A stretch of 5,599 bases of DNA from Candidatus Puniceispirillum sp. (lineage in GTDB: Bacteria > Pseudomonadota > Alphaproteobacteria > Puniceispirillales > Puniceispirillaceae). The stretch spans positions 1 to 5,599 of the forward strand of contig JADHLR010000108.1 in the NCBI GenBank assembly GCA_016780525.1, in the 5' to 3' direction. Under the pieces are notes generated by a model that searched no databases, was not told where the DNA came from, and worked only from the letters and a program-made list of their open reading frames with translations. Each line of letters opens with the position of its first letter. Positions within the stretch are counted from its first letter, which is position 1. Below, one piece after another: positions 1-5,599 of this stretch. A program made the position numbers and the translations under genes.

Positions 1-9
1 GTCCGTCCC

Positions 10-114
10 GGGGAGCCAAACCTTAGCCTCAAGAGCAAGCGAATACACTTCTTACCATCGCTTGACCCTTTGGATATAGTATTTCCCCGTATCGCTTGTG
101 TTTGGTTTCACCCC
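10..114. repeat. Imperfect long inverted repeat, possible structured RNA
   Basis: Three nested arms can pair: 10-13 with 111-114 (GGGG/CCCC), 14-21 with 100-107 (AGCCAAAC/GTTTGGTT, one G-U pair as written on the plus strand), and 36-46 with 89-98 (CAAGCGAATAC/GTATCGCTTG, one bulged base). The interior 47-88 would be a loop, and 22-35 an asymmetric internal loop. The arms cover most of the small minus-strand ORF. It resembles no RNA family I can name; I considered tmRNA, 6S, SRP and RNase P RNA and saw no diagnostic motif. Confidence 0.35.
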
Positions 115-151
115 AGGCTCTTGGATCCGGATCATGTCGCTGTTGTGTCAT
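29..151 (-). CDS. Possible 40-residue small protein, unrecognised
   Basis: This short open frame lies on the same strand as the his operon and starts 144 bases after the hisIE stop. It begins MTQQRHDPDPRAWGE, is rich in charged residues in its first half, has no membrane segment or signal peptide, and ends ...VFACS before TGA. What supports translation is a GGAGG at 157-161, 5 bases before the ATG at 151. An adjacent ATG at 154 is in frame but only 2 bases from the site. I do not recognise the protein. The stop could be genuine, or the gene could be a longer one broken by a frameshift, since another frame stays open from about 47 to the window edge. The DNA also forms an inverted repeat, so it could instead be an RNA gene or leader. 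Confidence 0.35.
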   Translation of the reverse strand: MTQQRHDPDPRAWGETKHKRYGEILYPKGQAMVRSVFACS

Positions 152-156
152 CATGC

Positions 157-161
157 CCTCC
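157..161 (-). promoter_or_regulatory. Strong Shine-Dalgarno (GGAGG) before the small ORF
   Basis: The minus strand reads GGGGAGGGC immediately before two consecutive ATG codons. GGAGG is 5 bases from the second ATG (151) and 2 bases from the first (154), so the second is the better start. It is the main evidence that the short frame downstream of the his operon is translated. Confidence 0.5.
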
Positions 162-190
162 CCTGACGGAATGCGATGACTCAAACGGTA

Positions 191-219
191 AGCAGACAAA
201 GTTCAGATTTTAATGTCAA
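191..219 (-). promoter_or_regulatory. Possible sigma70-type promoter for the small ORF
   Basis: On the minus strand a perfect TTGACA (219-214) is followed after 17 bases by TCTGCT (196-191), a poor match to TATAAT. Transcription would start near 184 and leave a leader of about 30 bases before the ATG at 151. The position between the hisIE stop and the small ORF fits, but a -35 match alone in AT-rich DNA is weak evidence. Confidence 0.25.
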
Positions 220-295
220 ATTTTACACACATAATTGGCCGGTAAATCTTGTGCCTAATGAAAATGCTAAAAAACCGTTTTGCTGAATGACCGGA

Positions 296-907
296 CTATT
301 TATGGCGGTTTTGCAGCACCTCTACGACCTCGCTGATGTGCAATCCGGCATCTTCCAGCAACACCATCATGTGAAACAACAAATCGGCTGCCTCATTTTT
401 GGTTTCATTCGCATCATCCTTCATCCGTGCCAGCGCCAGTTCAACCCCCTCTTCGCCCACCTTTTGCGCAATACGCGCGGTGCCGTCCTGAAACAGGCTG
501 GTTGTGTAGCTGTTTTCCGGCATGGTCTGGTGACGCGCCGCAATCAACGCCGATAAATGATCCAGAAATGCGATATTGCTGGCCTTATGGTCATTGAAAC
601 ATGTTTGCGTGCCGGTATGGCATGCCGGGCCGTGCGGCCGTGCCTGCACAAGAATTGTATCGGCATCGCAATCCATTTCTGCGCTGATGAAATCAAGCCA
701 GTTGCCCGATGTCTCACCCTTTGTCCATAGCCGGTTTTTTGACCGCGAATAAAATGTGACTTTTTGCGTCTCTATGGTTTGTGCCAGCGCCGCTTTATTC
801 ATATAGCCAAGCATCAGCACCTGCGCTGTATCGCTATGCTGAATGATTGCCGGCAATAGCCCGTCGCCTTTTGCCCAATCAAGGCTCTCACTGGAGATAT
901 CTGGCAT
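296..907 (-). CDS. hisIE: Bifunctional HisIE: phosphoribosyl-AMP cyclohydrolase / phosphoribosyl-ATP pyrophosphatase
   Basis: HisIE performs steps 2 and 3. The C-terminal HisE domain removes pyrophosphate from PR-ATP, and the N-terminal HisI domain opens the adenine ring of PR-AMP to give ProFAR. The protein is 203 residues, the same length as E. coli HisI as I recall it. The HisI part (about 1-115) shows VLMLGYMN (30-37), VTFYSRSKNRLWTKGETSGN (50-69), the metal motif DCDAD (79-83) and cysteines C96 and C103. The HisE part (about 120-203) is a MazG-like helical domain with RIAQKVGEEGVELALA (145-160) and NEAADLLFHMMVLLED (171-186), whose acidic residues should bind magnesium. The ATG at 907 is chosen because it leaves 1 base after the hisF stop and gives a standard N-terminus. 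The open frame extends upstream to 1060, but that part lies inside hisF. It is the last his gene of the block. Confidence 0.97.
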   Translation of the reverse strand: MPDISSESLDWAKGDGLLPAIIQHSDTAQVLMLGYMNKAALAQTIETQKVTFYSRSKNRLWTKGETSGNWLDFISAEMDCDADTILVQARPHGPACHTGTQTCFNDHKASNIAFLDHLSALIAARHQTMPENSYTTSLFQDGTARIAQKVGEEGVELALARMKDDANETKNEAADLLFHMMVLLEDAGLHISEVVEVLQNRHK

Positions 908-908
908 A

Positions 909-1676
909 TTAAGCTCGCACTTCAACAGATTGCGCCTGTAAATAGGCTTTGAGATCAGGGATCGGGATTTTGCCACTGTGAAAAACCGACGCGGCCAGCG
1001 CCCCATCAATATCGGTTTGCTGGAATAAATCGACAAAATGCTGATAATCGCCGGCGCCACCAGATGCGATCACCGGCACCGACACAGCCTGTTTTACCGC
1101 TTTTAACTGTGCAATATCATAGCCCTGCCGCACGCCATCATTATTCATGCAGTTCAGCACAATTTCGCCGGCACCAAGCGCCACCACCTGTTGCGCCCAG
1201 GCCACTGTTTCGCGCTTTGATTTGATGGTTTTGCTTGCGTCACCCGTATATTGATAGACCTGCAGCTGGTCGTTTTCGCGGCGGCTATCAATGCCAGCCA
1301 CAACGCATTGCGTGCCAAATGCCGCGGCAAGTTCGGTGATAAATTGCGGTTTTTCAAGAGCCGGTGAATTGACCGAGATTTTGTCAGCGCCATCATTCAA
1401 AATGGTTTTGGCATCGGCCACCGAACGAATGCCACCGGCCACACAAAACGGTATGTTAATGCGCCTGGCTATTTGATTGACCCAGCTTTTATCGACAACC
1501 CGGCCATCGCTGCTGGCGGTGATATCGTAAAACACCAATTCATCGACACCTTCATCGGCATAACGTTGCGACAGCTCTAAAATATCGCCCATATCCACAT
1601 GGTTTCTGAACTGTACGCCTTTCACAACGCGGCCATCTTTCACATCAAGGCAAGCGATAATACGTTTGGTTAACAT
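909..1676 (-). CDS. hisF: Imidazole glycerol phosphate synthase cyclase subunit HisF
   Basis: HisF is the cyclase subunit of IGP synthase. It uses ammonia from HisH to convert PRFAR into imidazole glycerol phosphate and AICAR, and AICAR feeds back into purine synthesis. The protein is 255 residues, typical for the family. Catalytic aspartates are D11 in IIACLDVKDG and D130 in VVAGIDSRR. Phosphate-binding loops are VAGGIRS (79-85) and IASGGAG (203-209). The segments LVFYDITASSDGRVVDKSWV (47-66) and GEIVLNCMNNDGV (170-182) follow the enteric version rather than the GEILLTSMDRDG form common elsewhere. The ATG at 1676 overlaps the end of hisA by 7 bases and has GGAGG 7 bases upstream, the clearest ribosome site in the operon. 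hisIE starts 1 base after its stop. Confidence 0.98.
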   Translation of the reverse strand: MLTKRIIACLDVKDGRVVKGVQFRNHVDMGDILELSQRYADEGVDELVFYDITASSDGRVVDKSWVNQIARRINIPFCVAGGIRSVADAKTILNDGADKISVNSPALEKPQFITELAAAFGTQCVVAGIDSRRENDQLQVYQYTGDASKTIKSKRETVAWAQQVVALGAGEIVLNCMNNDGVRQGYDIAQLKAVKQAVSVPVIASGGAGDYQHFVDLFQQTDIDGALAASVFHSGKIPIPDLKAYLQAQSVEVRA

Positions 1677-2395
1677 GCGGCTGCCTCCAGCGCCTCGGCA
1701 ACAGAAAACCGCCCTTCATACAGGGCTTTGCCGATGATCACACCATCGGCGGCCAGATTCGCTAAATCAGCAAGGCTGCTGGCCCCGCCTGATGCCTGCA
1801 AATGCAGATCCGGAAATTGTTGTTTTACATCGGCATACAGCGCGTTGTTAAAGCCTTGCAAGGTGCCATCCCGGTCAATATCGGTACATAGCACATGTTT
1901 CAGACCGGCGGCTTGGTAGGTTTTCAGAAAACCGGACAGGCTCAGCTCGCTGGCTTCCTGCCAGCCGGACATGGCAATAAAAAAGCCATCATTCTGTCTG
2001 ATCACATCAGCCGCCAGACAGATTTTTTCCGGCCCGTATGTTTGCAACAGCTGTGTCACCAGATCGGGTTCCCGCACCGCAAGGCTGCCAATCACCACCC
2101 GTGCGGCACCGGCATTGATCAACGCCGCCACATCGTCACCCGAACGAATGCCACCGCCAGTTTGTACCGACAGGCCGGTGCTATCAATGATCTTTGCAAT
2201 CAGGCCAATCTGCCGATTTTGCGGGTTTTTCGCCCCGTCAAGATCAACAAGGTGAAGCCATGTCGCGCCGGCTGCGCTATAGCTCTGCGCCACCGCTACT
2301 GGATCGCTGCCATAATGCGTTAACTGATCAAAATCACCCTTATGCAGCCGCACAACAGCGCCATCAATCAGGTCAATAGCCGGGTAAATAATCAT
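1670..2395 (-). CDS. hisA: ProFAR isomerase HisA
   Basis: HisA catalyses the Amadori isomerisation of ProFAR to PRFAR, producing the substrate of the HisHF synthase. The 241-residue (beta/alpha)8 barrel shows the two-fold HisA/HisF pattern. Catalytic D8 is in PAIDLIDG, the first phosphate site is TGGGIRSG (79-86), D130 is in the AAD segment, SGWQE (143-147) follows it, and TDIDRDGTLQG (171-181) and QASGGASS (200-207) form the second half. The stretch GLKHVLCTDI is very like E. coli HisA as I remember it. The start at 2395 gives the standard N-terminus MIIYPAIDL, overlaps the hisH stop as ATGA and has GGAG 8 bases upstream. A longer in-frame reading from 2467 would add 24 residues that duplicate hisH DNA and is rejected. 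The stop overlaps the hisF start. Confidence 0.97.
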   Translation of the reverse strand: MIIYPAIDLIDGAVVRLHKGDFDQLTHYGSDPVAVAQSYSAAGATWLHLVDLDGAKNPQNRQIGLIAKIIDSTGLSVQTGGGIRSGDDVAALINAGAARVVIGSLAVREPDLVTQLLQTYGPEKICLAADVIRQNDGFFIAMSGWQEASELSLSGFLKTYQAAGLKHVLCTDIDRDGTLQGFNNALYADVKQQFPDLHLQASGGASSLADLANLAADGVIIGKALYEGRFSVAEALEAAAC

Positions 2396-2985
2396 GACGG
2401 CATCTCCAAAAAATTCTGCAAAATGCGGGCACCGACCTGCCCGGATCGTTCCGGGTGAAATTGACATCCCATAAAATTCTCTTGCGCCACAATGGCGGTA
2501 AAATCATCACCATAGTTACAGGCAGCAATCGTCGGCGCGACAACCGGCACAAAATAGCTATGCACAAAATACACATGCGCCACATCCGGCAAACCAGCCA
2601 GCAATGGGTGCTGGCTTTTCGGGTGCAATTTGTTCCATCCCATATGCGGCACAGACCGCCCCGGTGCCGGTCGAAACGCCGTGCAATCACCGTCGATGAT
2701 ATCGAGCAAATCTGTATCGCCCTCATGTGAGCGGCGAAATAACAATTGCATACCCAGACAGATGCCAAGAACCGGTTGGCGCAATTGCCGGATAGGTTCG
2801 ATTAATCCGGCTTCGCGCAAGGACTGCATTGCCACCGGTGCAGCCCCGACACCGGGCAGCAACACCCGCTCGGCAGACTGGATCTGGTCAATATCACGGG
2901 TCAGCACCGATTCCGCCCCGAGACGTTGCAGGGCAAATTGCACCGATGCGATATTCGCACCGCCACTATCAATAATCGCAATCAT
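2392..2985 (-). CDS. hisH: Imidazole glycerol phosphate synthase glutaminase subunit HisH
   Basis: HisH is the class I glutamine amidotransferase subunit of IGP synthase. It hydrolyses glutamine and channels ammonia to HisF. The 197-residue protein has the usual family length. The N-terminal IAIIDSGGANIASV matches the HisH start, LLPGVGAA (42-49) is the oxyanion-strand region, GICLGMQLLF (74-83) carries the nucleophile C76, and CQFHPERSG (174-182) carries H177 and E179, which completes the Cys-His-Glu triad. The ATG overlaps the hisCB stop as ATGA, and AAGGG lies 6 bases upstream. Its partner hisF is two genes downstream, with hisA between them, the usual hisH-hisA-hisF order. Nothing looks damaged. 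Confidence 0.97.
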   Translation of the reverse strand: MIAIIDSGGANIASVQFALQRLGAESVLTRDIDQIQSAERVLLPGVGAAPVAMQSLREAGLIEPIRQLRQPVLGICLGMQLLFRRSHEGDTDLLDIIDGDCTAFRPAPGRSVPHMGWNKLHPKSQHPLLAGLPDVAHVYFVHSYFVPVVAPTIAACNYGDDFTAIVAQENFMGCQFHPERSGQVGARILQNFLEMPS

Positions 2986-4661
2986 AGGCTGCCCTTCGTG
3001 CTTGGCATCTCGTCCCCTTGCCGGCGGATGGCCTGGCGCAGGGCGCGACCAAAGCCCTTAAAACAGGCTTCGACCATATGGTGGGTATTCTCACCAGTCA
3101 CAGCGATATGCAGATTTGCCTGCATATTTTCGGCGAGTGAATAAAACACATGCGACACCATATCGGTTGGCAGGTCGCCAACATGGCTTTCCGGAAAATC
3201 TGCCTTAAAATCCAGAAAGAACCGACCGCTGAAATCTAACGCCACCTGCACCTGCGATTCATCCATCGGCAGGCAAAAGCCATAGCGTTCAATACCACGC
3301 TTATCGCCCAACGCCCGGCGAATGGCCTGACCAAGCGCGATGGCGCAATCCTCAACCGAATGGTGCGGATCAATATAGAGATCACCTTCACAGTCAATTT
3401 CCAGCGAAAACCCGCCATGTTTCGCAATCTGATCCAGCATATGATCGTAAAATCCGATACCGGTATTAATCCGCACCGGCGCGACAGCATCTAAATTGAC
3501 ACGCACAGAAATCGCTGTTTCGTTGGTTTTACGGATTACCGTATCGATCCGCTGCGCGGCGCGGGCTGGCAAGGCGTCACCATTCAGCACCGCCAGAAAC
3601 GCCTGCATCTCTTCAGCACTGCCAATCGACACACGCACCGCATTATCCAGACCGGGCTGATGCGATTGGTTCCGCAAAATAATGCCGGATTTACGGCATC
3701 TTTCGCACAGCTCTGCCGCATCTTTGACCTTTAATAACAGATAATTTGCATCTGTTGGCAGCACCTGAACAATGTCCGGGCTGGCGGAAAGCTGCGCTAC
3801 CAATTGGTCGCGCCGGGCGATGATATCATCCCGCTTTTTTGCCAGAAACGCCTGTGTATCGGGTGATAAAATTGTCAGCGCCGCATCTATAACAGGCTGT
3901 GGCAGTGGATAAGGCGCCAGCACTTTTTGCATCAATGCGGTCACATCTGGCCGCGCCACCGCCACACCACAGCGCAAACCGGCTGCCGCATGCGATTTTG
4001 ACAGGGTTCGTAAAATCACCAGATTGGGGCAATCATCAAGACTGGGAATCATGCTGTCACTTGCCGCAAATTCAACATATGTCTCGTCAACAACAACCAA
4101 CGCCGTGTCGGCATAATCAGCGCAAAGCTGTAAAATACGGCGGCGATCCATGAGATTTGCCGTTGGATTGTTGGGCGAGCAGACAAAAATAATTTTTGTA
4201 CTTTTATCAACAGATTGCTCTACGGCTTTCAGATCAAGGTCAAAGTTTTCATCGAGCGGTGCCCGGCGCACTTCAGCCCCCTGCAAAATGGCGGATTGCG
4301 TATACATGGCAAAGGTCGGCGGACAGATAACGATATTATCCTGCGCCGGCACACAAAATGCCCGCATCAGGCAATCAATCGCCTCATCAGCCCCGCGGGT
4401 AATCGTAATCTGCCGTTTTGACACATCAAGCCAGCGACAGATTGCATCCTGCAAATCAACGGGTTGTTGTGCGGGATAACGCGACAGATGACGCGCCCCA
4501 ATAAAGGGTTCAAAGGCACATTCATTGGCATCAAGAAAAATCGTTCCGGCATCTGATTGTTCAATTGATCGCGCCGACATATATCCGGGCATGGCAAGAA
4601 TTTCCGGACGAGCCCGCTGGCTGATCATACGGCAAGCAGCCGTTTTTTCTGTGTCACTCAT
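2982..4661 (-). CDS. hisCB: HisC-HisB fusion: histidinol-phosphate aminotransferase + imidazoleglycerol-phosphate dehydratase
   Basis: This single 559-residue open frame carries two complete enzymes. Residues about 1-362 are HisC, a PLP-dependent class I/II aminotransferase that converts imidazole-acetol phosphate to histidinol phosphate. Visible motifs are CSPNNPT (161-167), VVDETYVEF (190-198, PLP-contacting D192 and Y195), TLSKSHAAAGLRCG (219-232, PLP lysine K222) and the substrate-carboxylate arginine near R343. After a linker of about 6-8 residues, residues about 371-559 are the IGPD part of HisB, which makes that substrate. It has RKTNETAI, GIGFYDHMLDQIAKHGG (401-417), DPHHSVED (431-438), H504 and NTHHMVEA (525-532), so the metal-binding His/Glu set looks intact. 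The HAD phosphatase domain that precedes IGPD in E. coli HisB is absent. The ATG at 4661 is chosen because GAGGG lies 8 bases upstream; a TTG at 4676 overlapping hisG is less likely. The stop overlaps hisH by ATGA. Calling it a genuine fusion assumes no assembly error at about 3550-3600. Confidence 0.95.
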   Translation of the reverse strand: MSDTEKTAACRMISQRARPEILAMPGYMSARSIEQSDAGTIFLDANECAFEPFIGARHLSRYPAQQPVDLQDAICRWLDVSKRQITITRGADEAIDCLMRAFCVPAQDNIVICPPTFAMYTQSAILQGAEVRRAPLDENFDLDLKAVEQSVDKSTKIIFVCSPNNPTANLMDRRRILQLCADYADTALVVVDETYVEFAASDSMIPSLDDCPNLVILRTLSKSHAAAGLRCGVAVARPDVTALMQKVLAPYPLPQPVIDAALTILSPDTQAFLAKKRDDIIARRDQLVAQLSASPDIVQVLPTDANYLLLKVKDAAELCERCRKSGIILRNQSHQPGLDNAVRVSIGSAEEMQAFLAVLNGDALPARAAQRIDTVIRKTNETAISVRVNLDAVAPVRINTGIGFYDHMLDQIAKHGGFSLEIDCEGDLYIDPHHSVEDCAIALGQAIRRALGDKRGIERYGFCLPMDESQVQVALDFSGRFFLDFKADFPESHVGDLPTDMVSHVFYSLAENMQANLHIAVTGENTHHMVEACFKGFGRALRQAIRRQGDEMPSTKGSL

Positions 4662-4672
4662 CACACCGACCC

Positions 4673-5563
4673 TCAATCAAGCATCTTTTCAATGGGCACA
4701 ACAAGGATGGAATTGGCACCATTCGCTTTTAGCTCTTCCATGGTGTCCCAAAACACACCTTCTTCGCAGACAGCATGCACGGCAACCATGTCGTCGCGCC
4801 CCTGCAGCGGCATCACTGTTGGTGACTGCGACCCGGGCAACACTGCCTTGATCGCGGCCAAACTGTCTGTCGGGCTGTTCAGCATGATATAACGGCTTTG
4901 CGCTGCGCGTTGCACCGCCTTAATCCGCGACATCAGCTTATCACAGAGCTGCGCAATCTCGGCATCGGCAATCTGGTTCTTTACCAATACCGCCTCGGAT
5001 TGCAGGATAACATCCGTCTCCACCAGCCCGTTCGATATCAGCGTATTGCCGGTTGACACAAGATCGCAGATCACATCAGCCAAATGCGTGCGCGGCGCCA
5101 CCTCAACCGCCCCTTCCATGGTGACGATATCGGCAGAAATATTATTTGCCGTCAGATAGGCACCGAGCAGACCTTTGTAGGAGGTGGCAATGGTTTTGCC
5201 TTGCAACGACGCCAACCCATCATAGGCAAACCCCTGTGGCACCGCGATGGATAACCGGCAGCGCCCATAACCAAGCGGTAATTCTTCCACCAGCCCGACA
5301 AATTTACCGTTATCCACAGCCTGTTTTTCACGCAAAACATTCTGCCCCAACACACCAAGCTGGCAAACATCAGTTGCCAGAAACGCCGGAATATCATCAT
5401 CCCGCACCAAAAACACATCCAGCGGAAAATTCTGCGACCGGCATAAAAGCTGATCCCGGCTTTTTGATAGCTGGATGCCGCATTTTTCCAGAAGCTGCAG
5501 CGACATATCAGCCAGCCGACCAGATTTTTGTATGGCTATTTTCAGCCGCTTTTCACTATCCAT
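4673..5563 (-). CDS. hisG: ATP phosphoribosyltransferase HisG, long form
   Basis: HisG catalyses the first, committed step of histidine synthesis in the cytoplasm: ATP + PRPP to N1-(5-phosphoribosyl)-ATP. The 296-residue protein opens with the family motif IAIQKSGRL (residues 9-17) and has RVRDDDIP-like VRDDDIP (53-59). The PRPP-binding loop region is VEVAPRTHLADVICDLVSTG (153-172). About 75 residues follow the catalytic part and end in SILVVPIEKMLD, which matches the ACT-like regulatory domain of long-form HisG. Long forms are inhibited by histidine and do not need HisZ; that regulation is inferred from the family. The start at 5563 is preferred over an in-frame ATG at 5575 because it gives the usual short N-terminus before the QKSGRL motif, and neither start has a strong ribosome site. 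It is the first gene of the operon in the window, with hisCB starting 11 bases after its stop. Confidence 0.97.
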   Translation of the reverse strand: MDSEKRLKIAIQKSGRLADMSLQLLEKCGIQLSKSRDQLLCRSQNFPLDVFLVRDDDIPAFLATDVCQLGVLGQNVLREKQAVDNGKFVGLVEELPLGYGRCRLSIAVPQGFAYDGLASLQGKTIATSYKGLLGAYLTANNISADIVTMEGAVEVAPRTHLADVICDLVSTGNTLISNGLVETDVILQSEAVLVKNQIADAEIAQLCDKLMSRIKAVQRAAQSRYIMLNSPTDSLAAIKAVLPGSQSPTVMPLQGRDDMVAVHAVCEEGVFWDTMEELKANGANSILVVPIEKMLD

Positions 5564-5599
5564 TTTATGTCCCATCAGAAAAAATCATCATATTTTTTG
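5564..5599. other. Upstream edge of hisG, operon control region not included
   Basis: Only 36 bases precede the chosen hisG start. They contain an alternative in-frame ATG (5575) and a short out-of-frame frame beginning ATGATGATT on the minus strand. No histidine-rich leader peptide, attenuator hairpin or promoter can be seen in this short piece, so the control of the operon lies outside the window. Confidence 0.6.

Larger units (their letters stand above)
155..295. other. Intergenic region after the his operon
   Basis: This 141-base stretch separates the hisIE stop from the small minus-strand ORF. It is more AT-rich than its surroundings and holds the TTGACA element and the GGAGG site listed separately. 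A run of six T on the minus strand (274-269) lies 21 bases past the hisIE stop, but the sequence before it makes only a 3-5 bp stem, so I do not call a terminator. I see no tRNA or clear operator. Confidence 0.6.

Noticed and set aside
1..180. Known structural RNA (tmRNA, 6S, SRP or RNase P RNA) at the left end
   Set aside because: Pairing potential is present, but none of the conserved motifs of these RNAs could be identified on either strand.
207..225. TAAAAT elements as -10 boxes in the region after hisIE
   Set aside because: Two occur on the minus strand, but neither has a reasonable -35 at 16-18 bases upstream; the TTGACA-based candidate is listed instead, at low confidence.
266..298. 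Rho-independent terminator after hisIE
   Set aside because: There is a six-T run on the minus strand, but the preceding sequence forms only a 3-5 bp AT-rich or mismatched stem, too weak to call.
287..556. Plus-strand open frame of 89 codons opposite hisIE, and other plus-strand frames up to 143 codons opposite hisA, hisH and hisC
   Set aside because: They lie fully antisense to strongly conserved his genes, lack convincing ribosome sites and resemble no family; they are shadows of the coding strand.
3540..3600. Stop-start pair (TGA then ATG) at the HisC/IGPD junction as a relic of two separate genes
   Set aside because: It is in a different frame from both HisC and IGPD, and that frame hits TAA about 45 bases later, so it does not describe either ancestral gene.
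4661..4676. TTG start for hisCB overlapping the hisG stop
   Set aside because: The ATG at 4661 has GAGGG at good spacing and is a better codon; the extra five residues are not expected in HisC.
5564..5599. Histidine leader peptide before hisG
   Set aside because: The few bases available show no run of His codons; the short ATGATG frame there is eight codons long, ends in TAA just before hisG and contains no histidine.

Overview
The window is almost entirely one histidine-biosynthesis operon, transcribed leftward on the minus strand from about 5563 down to 296. In transcription order it reads hisG, a hisC-hisB fusion, hisH, hisA, hisF, hisIE. Adjacent genes overlap by 4 to 7 bases or are separated by 1 to 11 bases, so the block is very probably one translationally coupled transcript. 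Every plus-strand reading frame I checked lies inside these genes, so I read those frames as shadows.

The organism is most likely a proteobacterium of medium GC content. The operon belongs to the gammaproteobacterial/enteric style: HisG is the long form with a C-terminal regulatory domain, HisI and HisE are fused, and the IGPD, HisF and HisA sequences resemble the E. coli proteins at many signature positions recalled from memory. Classical alphaproteobacterial his genes differ, with short HisG plus HisZ and separate hisI and hisE. I cannot exclude an alphaproteobacterium or other lineage that acquired the operon by transfer, so the taxonomic call is soft.

Together the genes cover pathway steps 1 to 7, from PRPP + ATP to histidinol phosphate. 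HisG does step 1, HisE and HisI steps 2 and 3, HisA step 4, HisH plus HisF step 5, the IGPD domain step 6 and the HisC domain step 7. Histidinol-phosphate phosphatase (step 8) and histidinol dehydrogenase HisD (steps 9 and 10) are not here. In the E. coli operon hisD sits between hisG and hisC, and a HAD phosphatase domain precedes IGPD in HisB. Here hisG is followed 11 bases later by hisC, and HisC runs straight into IGPD in one open frame. This is the most notable feature of the window.

The left end (1-295) has no recognisable known gene. It holds a 40-codon minus-strand ORF behind a strong Shine-Dalgarno sequence, a possible weak promoter in front of it, and a long imperfect inverted repeat that could fold as RNA. 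The right end stops 24 to 36 bases upstream of hisG, so any his leader, attenuator or operon promoter lies outside the window.
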